This document shows, piece after piece, positions 8,542 through 17,024 of a stretch of DNA of 64,000 nt (within the stretch, counting starts at the first letter, position 1; every line of letters starts with the position of its first letter). The stretch is from Tunturiibacter gelidiferens (GTDB lineage Bacteria > Acidobacteriota > Terriglobia > Terriglobales > Acidobacteriaceae): positions 310,001-374,000 of the forward strand of contig NZ_JACHEB010000006.1 of assembly GCF_014201335.1 (NCBI RefSeq). The letters run 5' to 3'. The translations under genes were made by a program, and so were the position numbers. The notes beneath the pieces were generated by a model, which saw only the letters and a list, made by a program, of their open reading frames with translations, was not told the DNA's origin and did not search any database.

Positions 8542-9879
8542 ATGATCCGTCTTCGTCGCCAATTGATCGCGTGCTCTGCCCTGGCCTGTGCGGTAACACC
8601 CGCCATCGCGCAGATTTCGTTTACCAGCGCGGTCACTTTGGCTCTAAAGAACAGCCCCAAGGTGAAGACAGCCCAGGCGGACGTGGACAAAGCGAGAGCG
8701 ACGATGGAGGAGTTGAGAGACGCCTACATCCCAAACGTTGTCGGCGCCTCTTCCATCGGCCCTCCTTCCTATGGATTCCCCCTCGGTCAACCCTCCATCT
8801 ACAATCTCAACTCGCAGTCCCTTGTCTACAGTTCCCCACAACGCGACTACATCCGCGCCGCGAAGGCATCGCTCGAAGCATCCGCTCTATCCCTGAAGGA
8901 CGTTCGTGAGTCCGTCGCCGAAGACACCGCCATCACCTATCTGGCTCTCAACCGCGACCTCCAACGTCAGGCCGTCCTCCACGAGCAACAGGGCTTTGCC
9001 GACCATCTAGTCGCCATCGTCCAGGACCGTCTCGCCGCCGGCCAGGACACATCCATCGATCTGACATCCGCCCGCCTCACCGCCGCGCAGATTCACCTCG
9101 CCCGCCTGCGTATGGACGATGACGCCATCGCAGATCAGGCGCACCTTGCTCGTCTTCTCGGTCTGCCCGCACAAGGCCTCGGCACCTCTATCAGCAGTGT
9201 CCCGCCCATCGTCACCGTGAATCCCGGCGATCTACCTTCGAGCACGGCACCCACCATCAATCCAGCCGTCGCGTCAGCATACGCGCTCGCCGATTCGAAG
9301 CGTGAGATCGCATTCGCCGAAAACCGCTACATCATGCGCCCGCAGATCACCCTTGATGCGCAATACAGCCGCTTCGCAAAGTTCAATAACCTCCAGGATT
9401 ACTACTTCCGCTTCCAGCAAAACAACGCTGCCATCGGCATACAAATCACGCTTCCCTTCTTCGATGCCGCTCGTAAAGCGAAGGCACGCGGGGCCGACGC
9501 CGACGCAGCCCACGCCCTACACGACGCCGACTCCATTCGCGACCAGTTTTTAGATATCCGACTTAAAGCTCAACACGCTGCTTCCGAGCTTGCCGTCAGA
9601 GCCGAGATCGCAACCCTCGACCAGCAGATCGCTCAGCAAAACCTCGATGCCCTCTTGGTCCAACTGAATACAGGCAATGGAAACTCGGCCACCGCCCAGA
9701 TGACCCCCAAAGACGAGCAGACCTCGCGCATCGCTGAACGGGAGAGGTTCCTTGCAGTCCTCAACGCCAACTTCGAGCTACAACAGGCTCAGATCAGTCT
9801 CATGAGACAATCTGGCGATTTGGAGGACTGGCTCTCCGCTGTCTTTCAGGCACAGCCCGTGCCCCCTGCTAAGCACTAG
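8542..9879 (+). CDS. TolC-family outer-membrane channel protein
   Basis: A 445-residue protein with a signal peptide (LIACSALACAVTPAIAQ) and the duplicated helical outer-membrane efflux protein pattern: a first repeat starting SFTSAVTLALKNSPKVKTAQ with long coiled helices (DVRESVAEDTAITYLALNRD) and a second repeat (about residues 230-430) with PQITLDAQYSRF strands. TolC-type trimers form the outer-membrane exit duct of type I secretion and tripartite efflux. It is the third gene of an adaptor-TPR-channel unit. The inner-membrane component must be encoded elsewhere or be absent. Confidence 0.85.
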   Translation: MIRLRRQLIACSALACAVTPAIAQISFTSAVTLALKNSPKVKTAQADVDKARATMEELRDAYIPNVVGASSIGPPSYGFPLGQPSIYNLNSQSLVYSSPQRDYIRAAKASLEASALSLKDVRESVAEDTAITYLALNRDLQRQAVLHEQQGFADHLVAIVQDRLAAGQDTSIDLTSARLTAAQIHLARLRMDDDAIADQAHLARLLGLPAQGLGTSISSVPPIVTVNPGDLPSSTAPTINPAVASAYALADSKREIAFAENRYIMRPQITLDAQYSRFAKFNNLQDYYFRFQQNNAAIGIQITLPFFDAARKAKARGADADAAHALHDADSIRDQFLDIRLKAQHAASELAVRAEIATLDQQIAQQNLDALLVQLNTGNGNSATAQMTPKDEQTSRIAERERFLAVLNANFELQQAQISLMRQSGDLEDWLSAVFQAQPVPPAKH

Positions 9880-10005
9880 CAAAAAACACCTATCTTTTTT
9901 GTAATGAATCGTCTAGCCAGCTCGCGCATCGTCGAAGGTACCTCTCAGGAAACTCCAGAAAAGCCACTTAACCACTTAACTGAATGGTAAAATCAAGATA
10001 TTATT

Positions 10006-11493
10006 ATGCCGCTAAAAACGCTCTTTCTGAACCCGCCCTCCTTCGAGAAATTTGACGGTGGCGCCAGCTCCCGCTGGCCCGCAACCCGCGAGATCGAGTC
10101 CTACTGGTATCCCGTCTGGCTCACCTATCCCGCCGGCATGCTCGAAGGTTCCCGTCTCGTCGACGCACCGCCCCACCACATCAAGTGGCAGGAAGTCGTC
10201 GAAATCCTCAAGGATTACGAGTTCCTCGTGCTCTTCACCAGCACCATGGGCTGGGACGGCGACCAGAAGATGGCCGAAGTCATCAAGCAGACCTACCCCA
10301 GCATCAAGATCGCCTTCGTCGGTCCTCCGGTGACCACCTCCCCCGACAAGGCTCTCAACGAGTGCCCCGCCATCGACTTCATCTGCCGCCGCGAGTTCGA
10401 CTTCTCCGTCGTCGAATACGCCAACGGCAAGCCGCTCAACGAAATCCTCGGCGTCAGCTACAAGGACAAGGCCACCGGCAAGATCCTCCACAACCCCGAC
10501 CGTGCGCAGGTCACTCCTGAGCAGCTCGACGAGATGCCCTGGGCCACGGAGATCTACCACCGCGATCTCGACGTCACCAAATACAGCGTCCCGTTCCTCC
10601 TGCACCCCTACGTCTCCCTCTATTCCACCCGCGGATGCCCCGCTCAGTGCACCTTCTGCCTCTGGCCTCAGACTCTCTCCGGCCATGCCTGGCGCAAGCG
10701 GTCCACCGATGATGTAGCAGCCGAGATGAAGCAGGCCAAAGAGCTCTTCCCCCACGTCAAGGAGTTCTTCTTCGACGACGACACCTTCAACATTCAGAAG
10801 GCCCGCACCATCGAGCTCTGCGAAAAGCTGAAGCCACTCGGCCTCACCTGGTCCTGCACCTCGCGCGTCACCACCGACTACGACACCCTCAAGGCCATGA
10901 AAGAAGCGGGCTGCCGCCTCCTCATCGTGGGCTATGAGTCCGGTGACCCTCAAATCCTCAAGAACATCAAAAAGGGTGCCACCGTTCAGCGTGCGCTCGA
11001 CTTCACCCGCGACTGCCACAAGCTCGGCCTCGTCATCCACGGAGACTTCATCCTCGGCCTCCCCGGCGAAACCCGCGAGTCGATCCGCAACACCATCGAC
11101 TTCGCAAAGCAGCTCGACTGCGAGACCATTCAGGTCTCCATCGCTCACGCCTTCCCCGGCACCGAGTTCTTCGACTACGCCAAGGAGAACGGCTTCATCA
11201 CCAACGAAGCCATGAGCGATGAGGGTGGCCACCAGATGGCTCACATCGAGTACCCCGGTCTCCCCGTCGAGTACGTCATGGAGATGGTGCACAAGTTTTA
11301 TGACGAATATTACTTCCGCCCCAAGGCTGCCTTCCGCGTAGTCTGGCAGGCTATCGTCAACCGCGACGTGCCACGTCTCTACACCGAAGCAAAGTCTTTC
11401 ATGAGCCTTCGTTCCAAGCGCAATAAAGCCGTCCGCGCCGTCAAGGAAGCCAACGCCGCCAAGGCGCAGGAATCCGTCAGCATGAACGCGTAA
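10006..11493 (+). CDS. hpnJ: Hopanoid biosynthesis B12-binding radical SAM protein HpnJ
   Basis: A 495-residue enzyme matching HpnJ: an N-terminal cobalamin-binding-like domain beginning LKTLFLNPPSFEKFDGG, then the radical SAM core with the cluster motif C211-x3-C215-x2-C218 (TRGCPAQCTFC), a GYESGDPQILKNIKKG stretch and a GDFILGLPGETRESI beta-strand motif. HpnJ acts on the hopanoid side chain and has been linked to ring contraction in making the cyclitol ether of bacteriohopanetetrol. It is cytoplasmic or membrane associated. A strong stem-loop terminator follows. The rest of the hopanoid block (hpnCDE) is 1 kb away on the opposite strand; squalene-hopene cyclase is not in the window. Confidence 0.87.
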   Translation: MPLKTLFLNPPSFEKFDGGASSRWPATREIESYWYPVWLTYPAGMLEGSRLVDAPPHHIKWQEVVEILKDYEFLVLFTSTMGWDGDQKMAEVIKQTYPSIKIAFVGPPVTTSPDKALNECPAIDFICRREFDFSVVEYANGKPLNEILGVSYKDKATGKILHNPDRAQVTPEQLDEMPWATEIYHRDLDVTKYSVPFLLHPYVSLYSTRGCPAQCTFCLWPQTLSGHAWRKRSTDDVAAEMKQAKELFPHVKEFFFDDDTFNIQKARTIELCEKLKPLGLTWSCTSRVTTDYDTLKAMKEAGCRLLIVGYESGDPQILKNIKKGATVQRALDFTRDCHKLGLVIHGDFILGLPGETRESIRNTIDFAKQLDCETIQVSIAHAFPGTEFFDYAKENGFITNEAMSDEGGHQMAHIEYPGLPVEYVMEMVHKFYDEYYFRPKAAFRVVWQAIVNRDVPRLYTEAKSFMSLRSKRNKAVRAVKEANAAKAQESVSMNA

Positions 11494-11516
11494 CCATCCA
11501 GTGCTTAAAGCATCTA

Positions 11517-11552
11517 AAAGCGGTCAGCATGCAGATGCTGGCCGCTTTCTCT
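11517..11552 (+). terminator. Rho-independent-type terminator after hpnJ
   Basis: A 14-bp stem (AAAGCGGTCAGCAT pairing with ATGCTGGCCGCTTT, one G-T wobble) around a GCAG loop, followed by TCTCTT. It lies 24 nt after the hpnJ stop and separates it from the EamA pair. Confidence 0.75.
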
Positions 11553-11582
11553 TAGCCTTATCACCTGAACGGATCGACACGT

Positions 11583-12002
11583 ATGCAACACACCCTCACC
11601 CCCCGCCGCTGGCTCGTCCTCATCGCCGTCATGCTTGGCGCCTCCATAGGCGACGCTCTCCTCGGCATCGGCATGAAGCAGCTAGGCCCTGTCTCCATCC
11701 ACCACCTCAGCGCGCTATTCTTCGCCCTCAAAAGCCCCTGGATCATCTCCGGCATCATCGTCCTGCTCGGCTTCATGGCCTGCTACATGACAGCCCTCAG
11801 CTGGGCGGACATCACCTTCGTCCTGCCAGCCACCGCCTTCGGCAACGTCATCGTCGCCCTCCTCTCCCGCTTCTGGCTGCACGAATACGTCTCCCGCTCA
11901 CGCTGGCTCGGTGTCGCACTCATTGTCATCGGTGTAGGCTTTGTAGCCAACGGCCCCTCCCGCACCGAGCACGCCTCCGTAGAAGTCGAGGCCCTCCCAT
12001 GA
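11583..12002 (+). CDS. Half-size EamA/DMT-family transporter, subunit 1
   Basis: A 139-residue membrane protein with about four hydrophobic helices (LVLIAVMLGASIGDALLGIG, IISGIIVLLGFMACYMTAL, FVLPATAFGNVIVALLS, LGVALIVIGVGFVA), the single-EamA-unit size of EmrE/ArnE-like transporters. Its last codons overlap the next gene by 4 nt (ATGA at 11999-12002), so two paired subunits are made together. Half-size pairs of this kind often form antiparallel dimers and can flip lipid-linked sugars (ArnEF) or export small molecules. The substrate is unknown; location beside hpnJ suggests a lipid. Confidence 0.8.
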   Translation: MQHTLTPRRWLVLIAVMLGASIGDALLGIGMKQLGPVSIHHLSALFFALKSPWIISGIIVLLGFMACYMTALSWADITFVLPATAFGNVIVALLSRFWLHEYVSRSRWLGVALIVIGVGFVANGPSRTEHASVEVEALP

Positions 12003-12385
12003 ACCCCAACACCCTCCACACCTGGGCCACCATCGCTGCCGTCGTCATCACCGCCACCGCCGGCGACATCCTCATCGCAGGCGGCATGCGCAAGCTCGGC
12101 GACCTGGACAACATACGCGCGAAATCCGGTCTCCTCGGTGCGATTAAAGCTGTCCTCTCGAGCGGCATGTTCCTTGCCGGCATCACCTGCATGGCGTTGA
12201 GCTTCTTCTCGCTCCTATTCGCGCTCTCCGGAGCGGATCTCAGCCTCATCGCCCCCGCAACGGCCTCTCTCACCTTCATCACCACCGCCGCAGCCGCGAA
12301 GTTTTTCCTCAAAGAAAACGTAGACACCCGCCGTTGGATCGCCGCGCTCTTCGTCTGCGCCGGCGTGGCCCTACTAGCAAAATAG
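11999..12385 (+). CDS. Half-size EamA/DMT-family transporter, subunit 2
   Basis: An open frame exists from 11501, but codons before 11999 lie inside the terminator and the first EamA gene. The true start is ATG 11999 (MNPNTLHTWATIAAVVITA), overlapping the upstream stop by 4 nt and giving 128 residues. Four helices are visible, including GAIKAVLSSGMFLAGITCMAL and RWIAALFVCAGVALLAK. It resembles the upstream subunit in size and in the motif around residue 20 (GDILIAGGM versus GDALLGIGM), so the pair arose by duplication and very likely forms a heterodimer. Confidence 0.82.
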   Translation: MNPNTLHTWATIAAVVITATAGDILIAGGMRKLGDLDNIRAKSGLLGAIKAVLSSGMFLAGITCMALSFFSLLFALSGADLSLIAPATASLTFITTAAAAKFFLKENVDTRRWIAALFVCAGVALLAK

Positions 12386-12500
12386 CTTTTCTAAAAACAA
12401 GCAAAGTAGTATGCCGATTCCGACCAACGGGAGGACATCCACCTCTCCCTGACCGAGATCAGGTATACAAGTCACGAAGTGACCGCCCCAAGCGCAGTGG

Positions 12501-12528
12501 GCCCGTCCGGCAGGACACCTTGCCGGGC
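12501..12528. terminator. GC-rich hairpin between convergent genes, possible bidirectional terminator
   Basis: The convergent gap between the EamA pair and hpnE holds an imperfect GC-rich hairpin (CCGGCAGG ... CCTTGCCGG). There is no good T tract on either strand, so terminator function is tentative. Confidence 0.35.
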
Positions 12529-12542
12529 ATAGAAAATCCAGC

Positions 12543-13964
12543 TCAGTCCCGGCTAAGCCACCGCATCAACCCACTAGCCGGAGTCTCCGGCGCCATAAAT
12601 CGCGTCGCATCCCCCACCACCGCCCCCGCTGCCAGCCTTCCACTCCGAACCCCACCCTCCATCGTCGAAGGCCACTCCGTAGCAGTCCAATCGCCCGCAA
12701 GAAAAAGCCCAGGCCACTCGGTCACCTGCTTCGGACGAAACTGGTCCAGCCCCGTTGTCACGGAAAAAGTAGCCCGAGCCTCCTTCAACACGCCGCTCTT
12801 CACCAGCCTCGCTCGCTTCACCTCAGGAAAAAACATCTCAAGCTCCTTCAGCGCCGAAGCCAGAATCTCCTCCCGAGTCATACCCAACTGCGCCCGCGAG
12901 CCAGCGATCACGACCTCGACATAACTTCCCTTCTCCTTTGCATACCGCCTGATGCGCGACTTATGAAAGAACCACTCAATCGTCGTATCCAGCAGCCACG
13001 CATGATCAAGATCCGTAATCTCGCGGTCATACCAAAGCAGAATAGAAGTAAACGGAGAATGTATCTGCCGAGCCATCTTCAGCTCAAGGTCGTCCTTGAC
13101 CTCCTCATACCCTCGCGCATACTCCTCGTTCACACGAACCGTCGGCAGCAGCTTCTGCGCCTGTTCAAACGGAAGCGCCAGAATCATCGCATCTGCCATA
13201 TAAGCTGCATCGGCAGTATTTGCCCGCCATCGCCCATCCGGCTCCTGCACCAGCCCTTCCACGCTCGAACGAAGCCGCACCGTCCCCCCATAGGCCTCGA
13301 TCATCCGCGCCTCAGCCGCATAAAACTCACTCAGCGGAACCGTAGGTATCCCCAACCGCCCCCCGGTTGAAGACTTCACGAACAGCTCATGAAACACCTT
13401 CCCCGCATACCGCGTGGAGCAGTGCGACAGACGATCATTCAAAGTTGCCATCACAATAGGACCCCAGAAGTGCCGAATCGAAAGTTCCGTCTGCTTCGTC
13501 CGCTTCAACCAATGCTCAACACTCTCGCTATCTTCCGCCGGATATCCGCGAAAGAAATCCATCAGCCCACGCGTGAGCCCCAACTTATCCTTCCATCCCA
13601 GCATCGACATGCCCAGAAAACTCGGAGCAAAGTGAAGCGGCGCCGGAAGATCGCTCGTCACAATCGTGCTCACGTTCCCATTCGGTTCGAGAAAAGTCTG
13701 CTCGTCATACCACCGAATCTTCTTAGCGGTGCCGGCCTGTTCGCACAACTCAATCAGGTTCGTGCAACATCCCAGCAGCACATGCTGCGAGTCCACCGTC
13801 TCCTGCAGCGCAGGGTGCTCATACGAATAAGCCCTGCCACCCACATAAGGCTTACGCTCAAGCACTGTGACAGACTTCCCCGCCCTCACCAGCGCACTTG
13901 CCGCAGCCAACCCTGCCGTGCCCGCCCCCACAACAATCACATCGCTATGTTCTGCACCACTCAC
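12543..13964 (-). CDS. hpnE: Hydroxysqualene dehydroxylase HpnE
   Basis: A 473-residue FAD-dependent amine-oxidase/phytoene-desaturase-like enzyme. The N-terminal Rossmann fingerprint reads VIVVGAGTAGLAAASALVRA, followed by the second GG doublet VGGRAYSYEH, and the C-terminal FAD segment FLAGDWTATEWPSTMEGGVRSG. HpnE reduces hydroxysqualene to squalene, the last step of the HpnCDE route that replaces squalene synthase in many bacteria. Its start overlaps the hpnD stop by 4 nt (13961-13964), so it is translationally coupled as the last gene of the operon. Confidence 0.92.
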   Translation of the reverse strand: MSGAEHSDVIVVGAGTAGLAAASALVRAGKSVTVLERKPYVGGRAYSYEHPALQETVDSQHVLLGCCTNLIELCEQAGTAKKIRWYDEQTFLEPNGNVSTIVTSDLPAPLHFAPSFLGMSMLGWKDKLGLTRGLMDFFRGYPAEDSESVEHWLKRTKQTELSIRHFWGPIVMATLNDRLSHCSTRYAGKVFHELFVKSSTGGRLGIPTVPLSEFYAAEARMIEAYGGTVRLRSSVEGLVQEPDGRWRANTADAAYMADAMILALPFEQAQKLLPTVRVNEEYARGYEEVKDDLELKMARQIHSPFTSILLWYDREITDLDHAWLLDTTIEWFFHKSRIRRYAKEKGSYVEVVIAGSRAQLGMTREEILASALKELEMFFPEVKRARLVKSGVLKEARATFSVTTGLDQFRPKQVTEWPGLFLAGDWTATEWPSTMEGGVRSGRLAAGAVVGDATRFMAPETPASGLMRWLSRD

Positions 13965-14905
13965 GAAACCATCCGGTTACGCACAGCCATCCCCATCCCC
14001 TGCGCCATAATCATCAGTTTTCTCGAAGTCGGCACACTCACGCGCTCAGAAAAAACATCGTAGTTCTTCGCCATAATCCGTTCGAGAAGCCCGCGGTAGA
14101 TCGTCACCAGAACCCAAAGCGCCGCGCGGCTATCCTTATCGATCAACGGCAGCAACTCCTCCGCCGCCGCGTAGTACACAAGCGCCCGCGCCGCCTCCTG
14201 TGCCAGCAGACTCCGCACAACCTTCGTCTCAGCCTCTCGCCGAACCACCTGCAACAACTGCTTCACTTCCACCCTGCCGGAACTCAGATCCTGCAGTGGA
14301 AGATAGATCCGACCGCGCCCCGCATCCTCGCTCACGTCTCGCAGAATATTCGTCAACTGAAATGCAACACCGGTCTTCTCCGCCAAATCCTCCGCCCGAG
14401 GGTCCGTATACCCAAAGATTTTGATACAGACCAGCCCCACCACCGAAGCGACCAGGTAGCAGTACCGATACAACCCTTCGAAATCCTGATACACCTGCAG
14501 CGTCTGCGTCTTATCTGCCACCGTTTCAGTTACATAAACCATCCCCGCCTGGCTCCCTTCGAGATCCAGGTCCATCGTCGTGCCCCTCACCAGGTCCTCC
14601 AGCAGAGCATCCGGAATCGCGAATCTCCTCTGCGTATCATTCAACGCCAGAAAAACCGGGTCATCCGACACTCCACTTCGCCGCGCCGCACGCCACGCCT
14701 CAAGCCAATCCGCCATCACCACCCGCCGCTCCGCTACTGGCAACGTCTCATCATCGGAGATATCGTCGGCCCGGCGCATAAACGCGTACACCGCGCACAT
14801 CGCATTCCGCTTGTTCTCCGGCAGAACGCGAAACGAGTAATAAAAATTCTTGGCCTCCCGTTGCGCGATCCCCGCGCACACGGCATAAGCTTCAGCAATC
14901 GTCAC
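13961..14905 (-). CDS. hpnD: Presqualene diphosphate synthase HpnD
   Basis: A 314-residue trans-isoprenyl diphosphate synthase of the squalene/phytoene synthase family. Both Asp-rich Mg2+-binding motifs are visible: MRRADDISDDE near residue 45 and NILRDVSEDAGRGRIYLP near residue 175. HpnD condenses two farnesyl diphosphates to presqualene diphosphate. It overlaps hpnC upstream (14902-14905) and hpnE downstream (13961-13964) by 4 nt each. The order C-D-E is the standard hopanoid arrangement, and membership in this operon separates it from carotenoid phytoene synthases. Confidence 0.92.
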   Translation of the reverse strand: MTIAEAYAVCAGIAQREAKNFYYSFRVLPENKRNAMCAVYAFMRRADDISDDETLPVAERRVVMADWLEAWRAARRSGVSDDPVFLALNDTQRRFAIPDALLEDLVRGTTMDLDLEGSQAGMVYVTETVADKTQTLQVYQDFEGLYRYCYLVASVVGLVCIKIFGYTDPRAEDLAEKTGVAFQLTNILRDVSEDAGRGRIYLPLQDLSSGRVEVKQLLQVVRREAETKVVRSLLAQEAARALVYYAAAEELLPLIDKDSRAALWVLVTIYRGLLERIMAKNYDVFSERVSVPTSRKLMIMAQGMGMAVRNRMVS

Positions 14906-15843
14906 GAGGACATCCCCGCGCGCGCCTTGCCGGCCAGCGCCTCCATCAGCAATCCCACCTTCCGCGCCTTCGACACCACAGGCCTGCCACGAAGCACATC
15001 AAAGTCCTGCCTCGCGATGCCATTCAGAATCGCCTCTCCACCCTTGCGAAACAAGTCCAGCACCACCTTCAGCTCTTTATCCACATGCAGGCTGATCTCA
15101 CCACCCTCAAGCAGCATTGCCCGTGTCCGCACCACCAGCTCCTGCATCATCCCGCGAAACTCCGGCGTAAACACCCGCCCCTCGATCTGCCCTTCCTCCA
15201 CCCCAAACCGCAGCATCGACTCCGCAGGAACATACCGCCTTCCCCGCTCCTTATCCTCCACCACATCCTGCCAGAAGTTCGCCAGTTGCAGCGCCGTACA
15301 AACCTTGTCCGACATCAACGCCCGTGCTTCATCCGTATACCCGCACACCCAAAGCACCAGTCTTCCCACCGGATTCGCCGAGTAGTGCGAATACTCCAGC
15401 AACTCCTCCCAGCTCTCATACTCCGTCTTGTACTGATCCATCCGAAACGCATGCAGCAGATCCAGGAAAAGCTGTCGCGGCGGATCGCACTCTCGAATCG
15501 TCTCATGCAGCGCCACAAACACTGGATGCATCGACCGCTCCGGCGCGTCGTAACACTCCTCCAGCATCGCTCCCCACGTATTCAGCAACCGCGTCGCCAC
15601 CCCGCGATCCTCCACCTCATCTCCCAGATCATCGGCCACACGGCAATAGGCGTAGATACTCTCGAAGTGGGGCCTGACCTTAGCTGGAAGGAAAAACGTC
15701 GCTACATGAAAGTTCTCATAGTGAGTCGTCGCAAGCTCTCTGCACCACGCCTGTGCCTCTGCAAGAGTCGGCCGCTCCAACGGCGTCAGGTACTCCGGCG
15801 GAGCGCCTACCAGCGCATGTTGCGTCACAGTCGTCTCGCTCAT
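14902..15843 (-). CDS. hpnC: Hydroxysqualene synthase HpnC
   Basis: The frame is open from 15891, but ATG 15843 (MSETTVTQHALVGAPPEYL) is chosen because it overlaps the upstream stop by 4 nt, as every other junction in this operon does; the product is 313 residues. The two catalytic Asp motifs are YCRVADDLGDE and NFWQDVVEDKERGRRYVP. HpnC converts presqualene diphosphate to hydroxysqualene. It works between HpnD and HpnE in squalene supply for hopanoids. Confidence 0.9.
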   Translation of the reverse strand: MSETTVTQHALVGAPPEYLTPLERPTLAEAQAWCRELATTHYENFHVATFFLPAKVRPHFESIYAYCRVADDLGDEVEDRGVATRLLNTWGAMLEECYDAPERSMHPVFVALHETIRECDPPRQLFLDLLHAFRMDQYKTEYESWEELLEYSHYSANPVGRLVLWVCGYTDEARALMSDKVCTALQLANFWQDVVEDKERGRRYVPAESMLRFGVEEGQIEGRVFTPEFRGMMQELVVRTRAMLLEGGEISLHVDKELKVVLDLFRKGGEAILNGIARQDFDVLRGRPVVSKARKVGLLMEALAGKARAGMSS

Positions 15844-16910
15844 CGTGGCCCGCCCTCTGGAAACACCGCCGTCTTGATATCCTTCGCCCAACCATTATTC
15901 CTGTGCATCATGCCTGCAAAGATCGCCGGCACCTCATCCAGCCCGGCGCGTCCCGTAATGTACTCCGCACACTTGAACCGTCCACTCGTCACCAACTCAA
16001 ACGCGGTCCTGCAAGTCGCCGGCGTATGGTGAAAACTTGCCTTCAACGTAATGTCCCCATAGTGCAGCCGGTTGGTATCGAGCTTCACCTTCGTCCCGCT
16101 GGGCGGCCCGCCAAAGAAGTTCACCAGCCCACCCTTCCGCACCATATCGACCGCCCACTCCCACGTCGTGGGGGTCGCGACAGCTTCGATCACGATGTCG
16201 GCTCCCCGTCCTTCATTCGTCAAGGCGCGCGTAGCAGCAACAACATCCTTCGCCGCATCCACCAGAACCACCTCGCTCGCACCAAACAGCTTTGCCGCGC
16301 CCACCTGGTGCTCGCGTTTCACCACCGCAATCACATCCAAGCCAGCAATCTCCGCCGCGTGCATAAACATCAACCCGATCGGTCCCGCTCCAATCACCAC
16401 CATGGTGTCCCCGGCCCGAGCTCCACTCTCCTCGAGCCCTCGCACCACACAGGCCAATGGTTCGGTCAGCGCCGCATACTCCAGCGGAATCCCATCCGGC
16501 ACCAACAACGTATTCTTCTCGACGATCCGCGCCGGTATCCGAATAAATTCTGCGTAAGCCCCATTGTTGAAGAGCAAGTCCTCGCACAAGTTCTGCTGTC
16601 CGTGCCTGCAGAAAAAACACGCATCACACGGGGCCGAGTTCAATGCCACCACACGGTCCCCCACCTTGAACGCCGTCACCCCGGCGCCAACTTCCTCCAC
16701 CACCCCGGCCAGCTCATGCCCAAACGGAATCGGCGGCTTCAGCATCATGGCGTGGTAGCCTCGCCGATAGACCTTCAAATCGGTCCCACAGGTCAGTGCG
16801 GCGCCCACACGCACTACTAGTTCTCCGGCCTCGGCCTGCGGCACTGCCATGCGTTCCAGCCGCAAATCTTCCTTGCCGTACAACACCGCCGCCGTCATCT
16901 CAGCTTTCAC
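15840..16910 (-). CDS. Zinc-dependent medium-chain dehydrogenase, first gene of the hpnCDE operon
   Basis: A 356-residue MDR-superfamily alcohol/polyol dehydrogenase. Catalytic zinc ligands are C41 and the H65-E66 pair (FGHE); the structural-zinc lobe has C95, C98, C101 and C109 (CDACFFCRHGQQNLC). The NAD(P) fold starts at VVIGAGPIGLMFMHAAE near residue 170. Closest in style to sorbitol/threonine-type dehydrogenases. Its stop overlaps hpnC by 4 nt, so it is co-translated with squalene biosynthesis, although the known HpnCDE pathway needs no such enzyme. Substrate unknown; a terpenoid or side-chain alcohol is an inference from the operon. Confidence 0.88.
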   Translation of the reverse strand: MKAEMTAAVLYGKEDLRLERMAVPQAEAGELVVRVGAALTCGTDLKVYRRGYHAMMLKPPIPFGHELAGVVEEVGAGVTAFKVGDRVVALNSAPCDACFFCRHGQQNLCEDLLFNNGAYAEFIRIPARIVEKNTLLVPDGIPLEYAALTEPLACVVRGLEESGARAGDTMVVIGAGPIGLMFMHAAEIAGLDVIAVVKREHQVGAAKLFGASEVVLVDAAKDVVAATRALTNEGRGADIVIEAVATPTTWEWAVDMVRKGGLVNFFGGPPSGTKVKLDTNRLHYGDITLKASFHHTPATCRTAFELVTSGRFKCAEYITGRAGLDEVPAIFAGMMHRNNGWAKDIKTAVFPEGGPR

Positions 16911-17024
16911 TCTTCTATCTTCTCATCCCCACCCGGTCGATGCACCCTCGATCGCCTCCTAACCCCTAAAGAACCTGCAATCTTCGTCGCGGCGTCTGCA
17001 TCTGATAAGCTGAGCCACATAAAC

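Noticed and set aside
10012..11292. Long minus-strand frame (426 residues) opposite hpnJ
   Set aside because: Composition (Val/Asp/Gly/Glu-rich, no domain) is typical of an antisense shadow in GC-rich DNA; hpnJ is certain.
13898..15385. Long plus-strand frame (495 residues) opposite hpnD/hpnC
   Set aside because: Arg/His/Pro-rich antisense shadow of the hopanoid genes.
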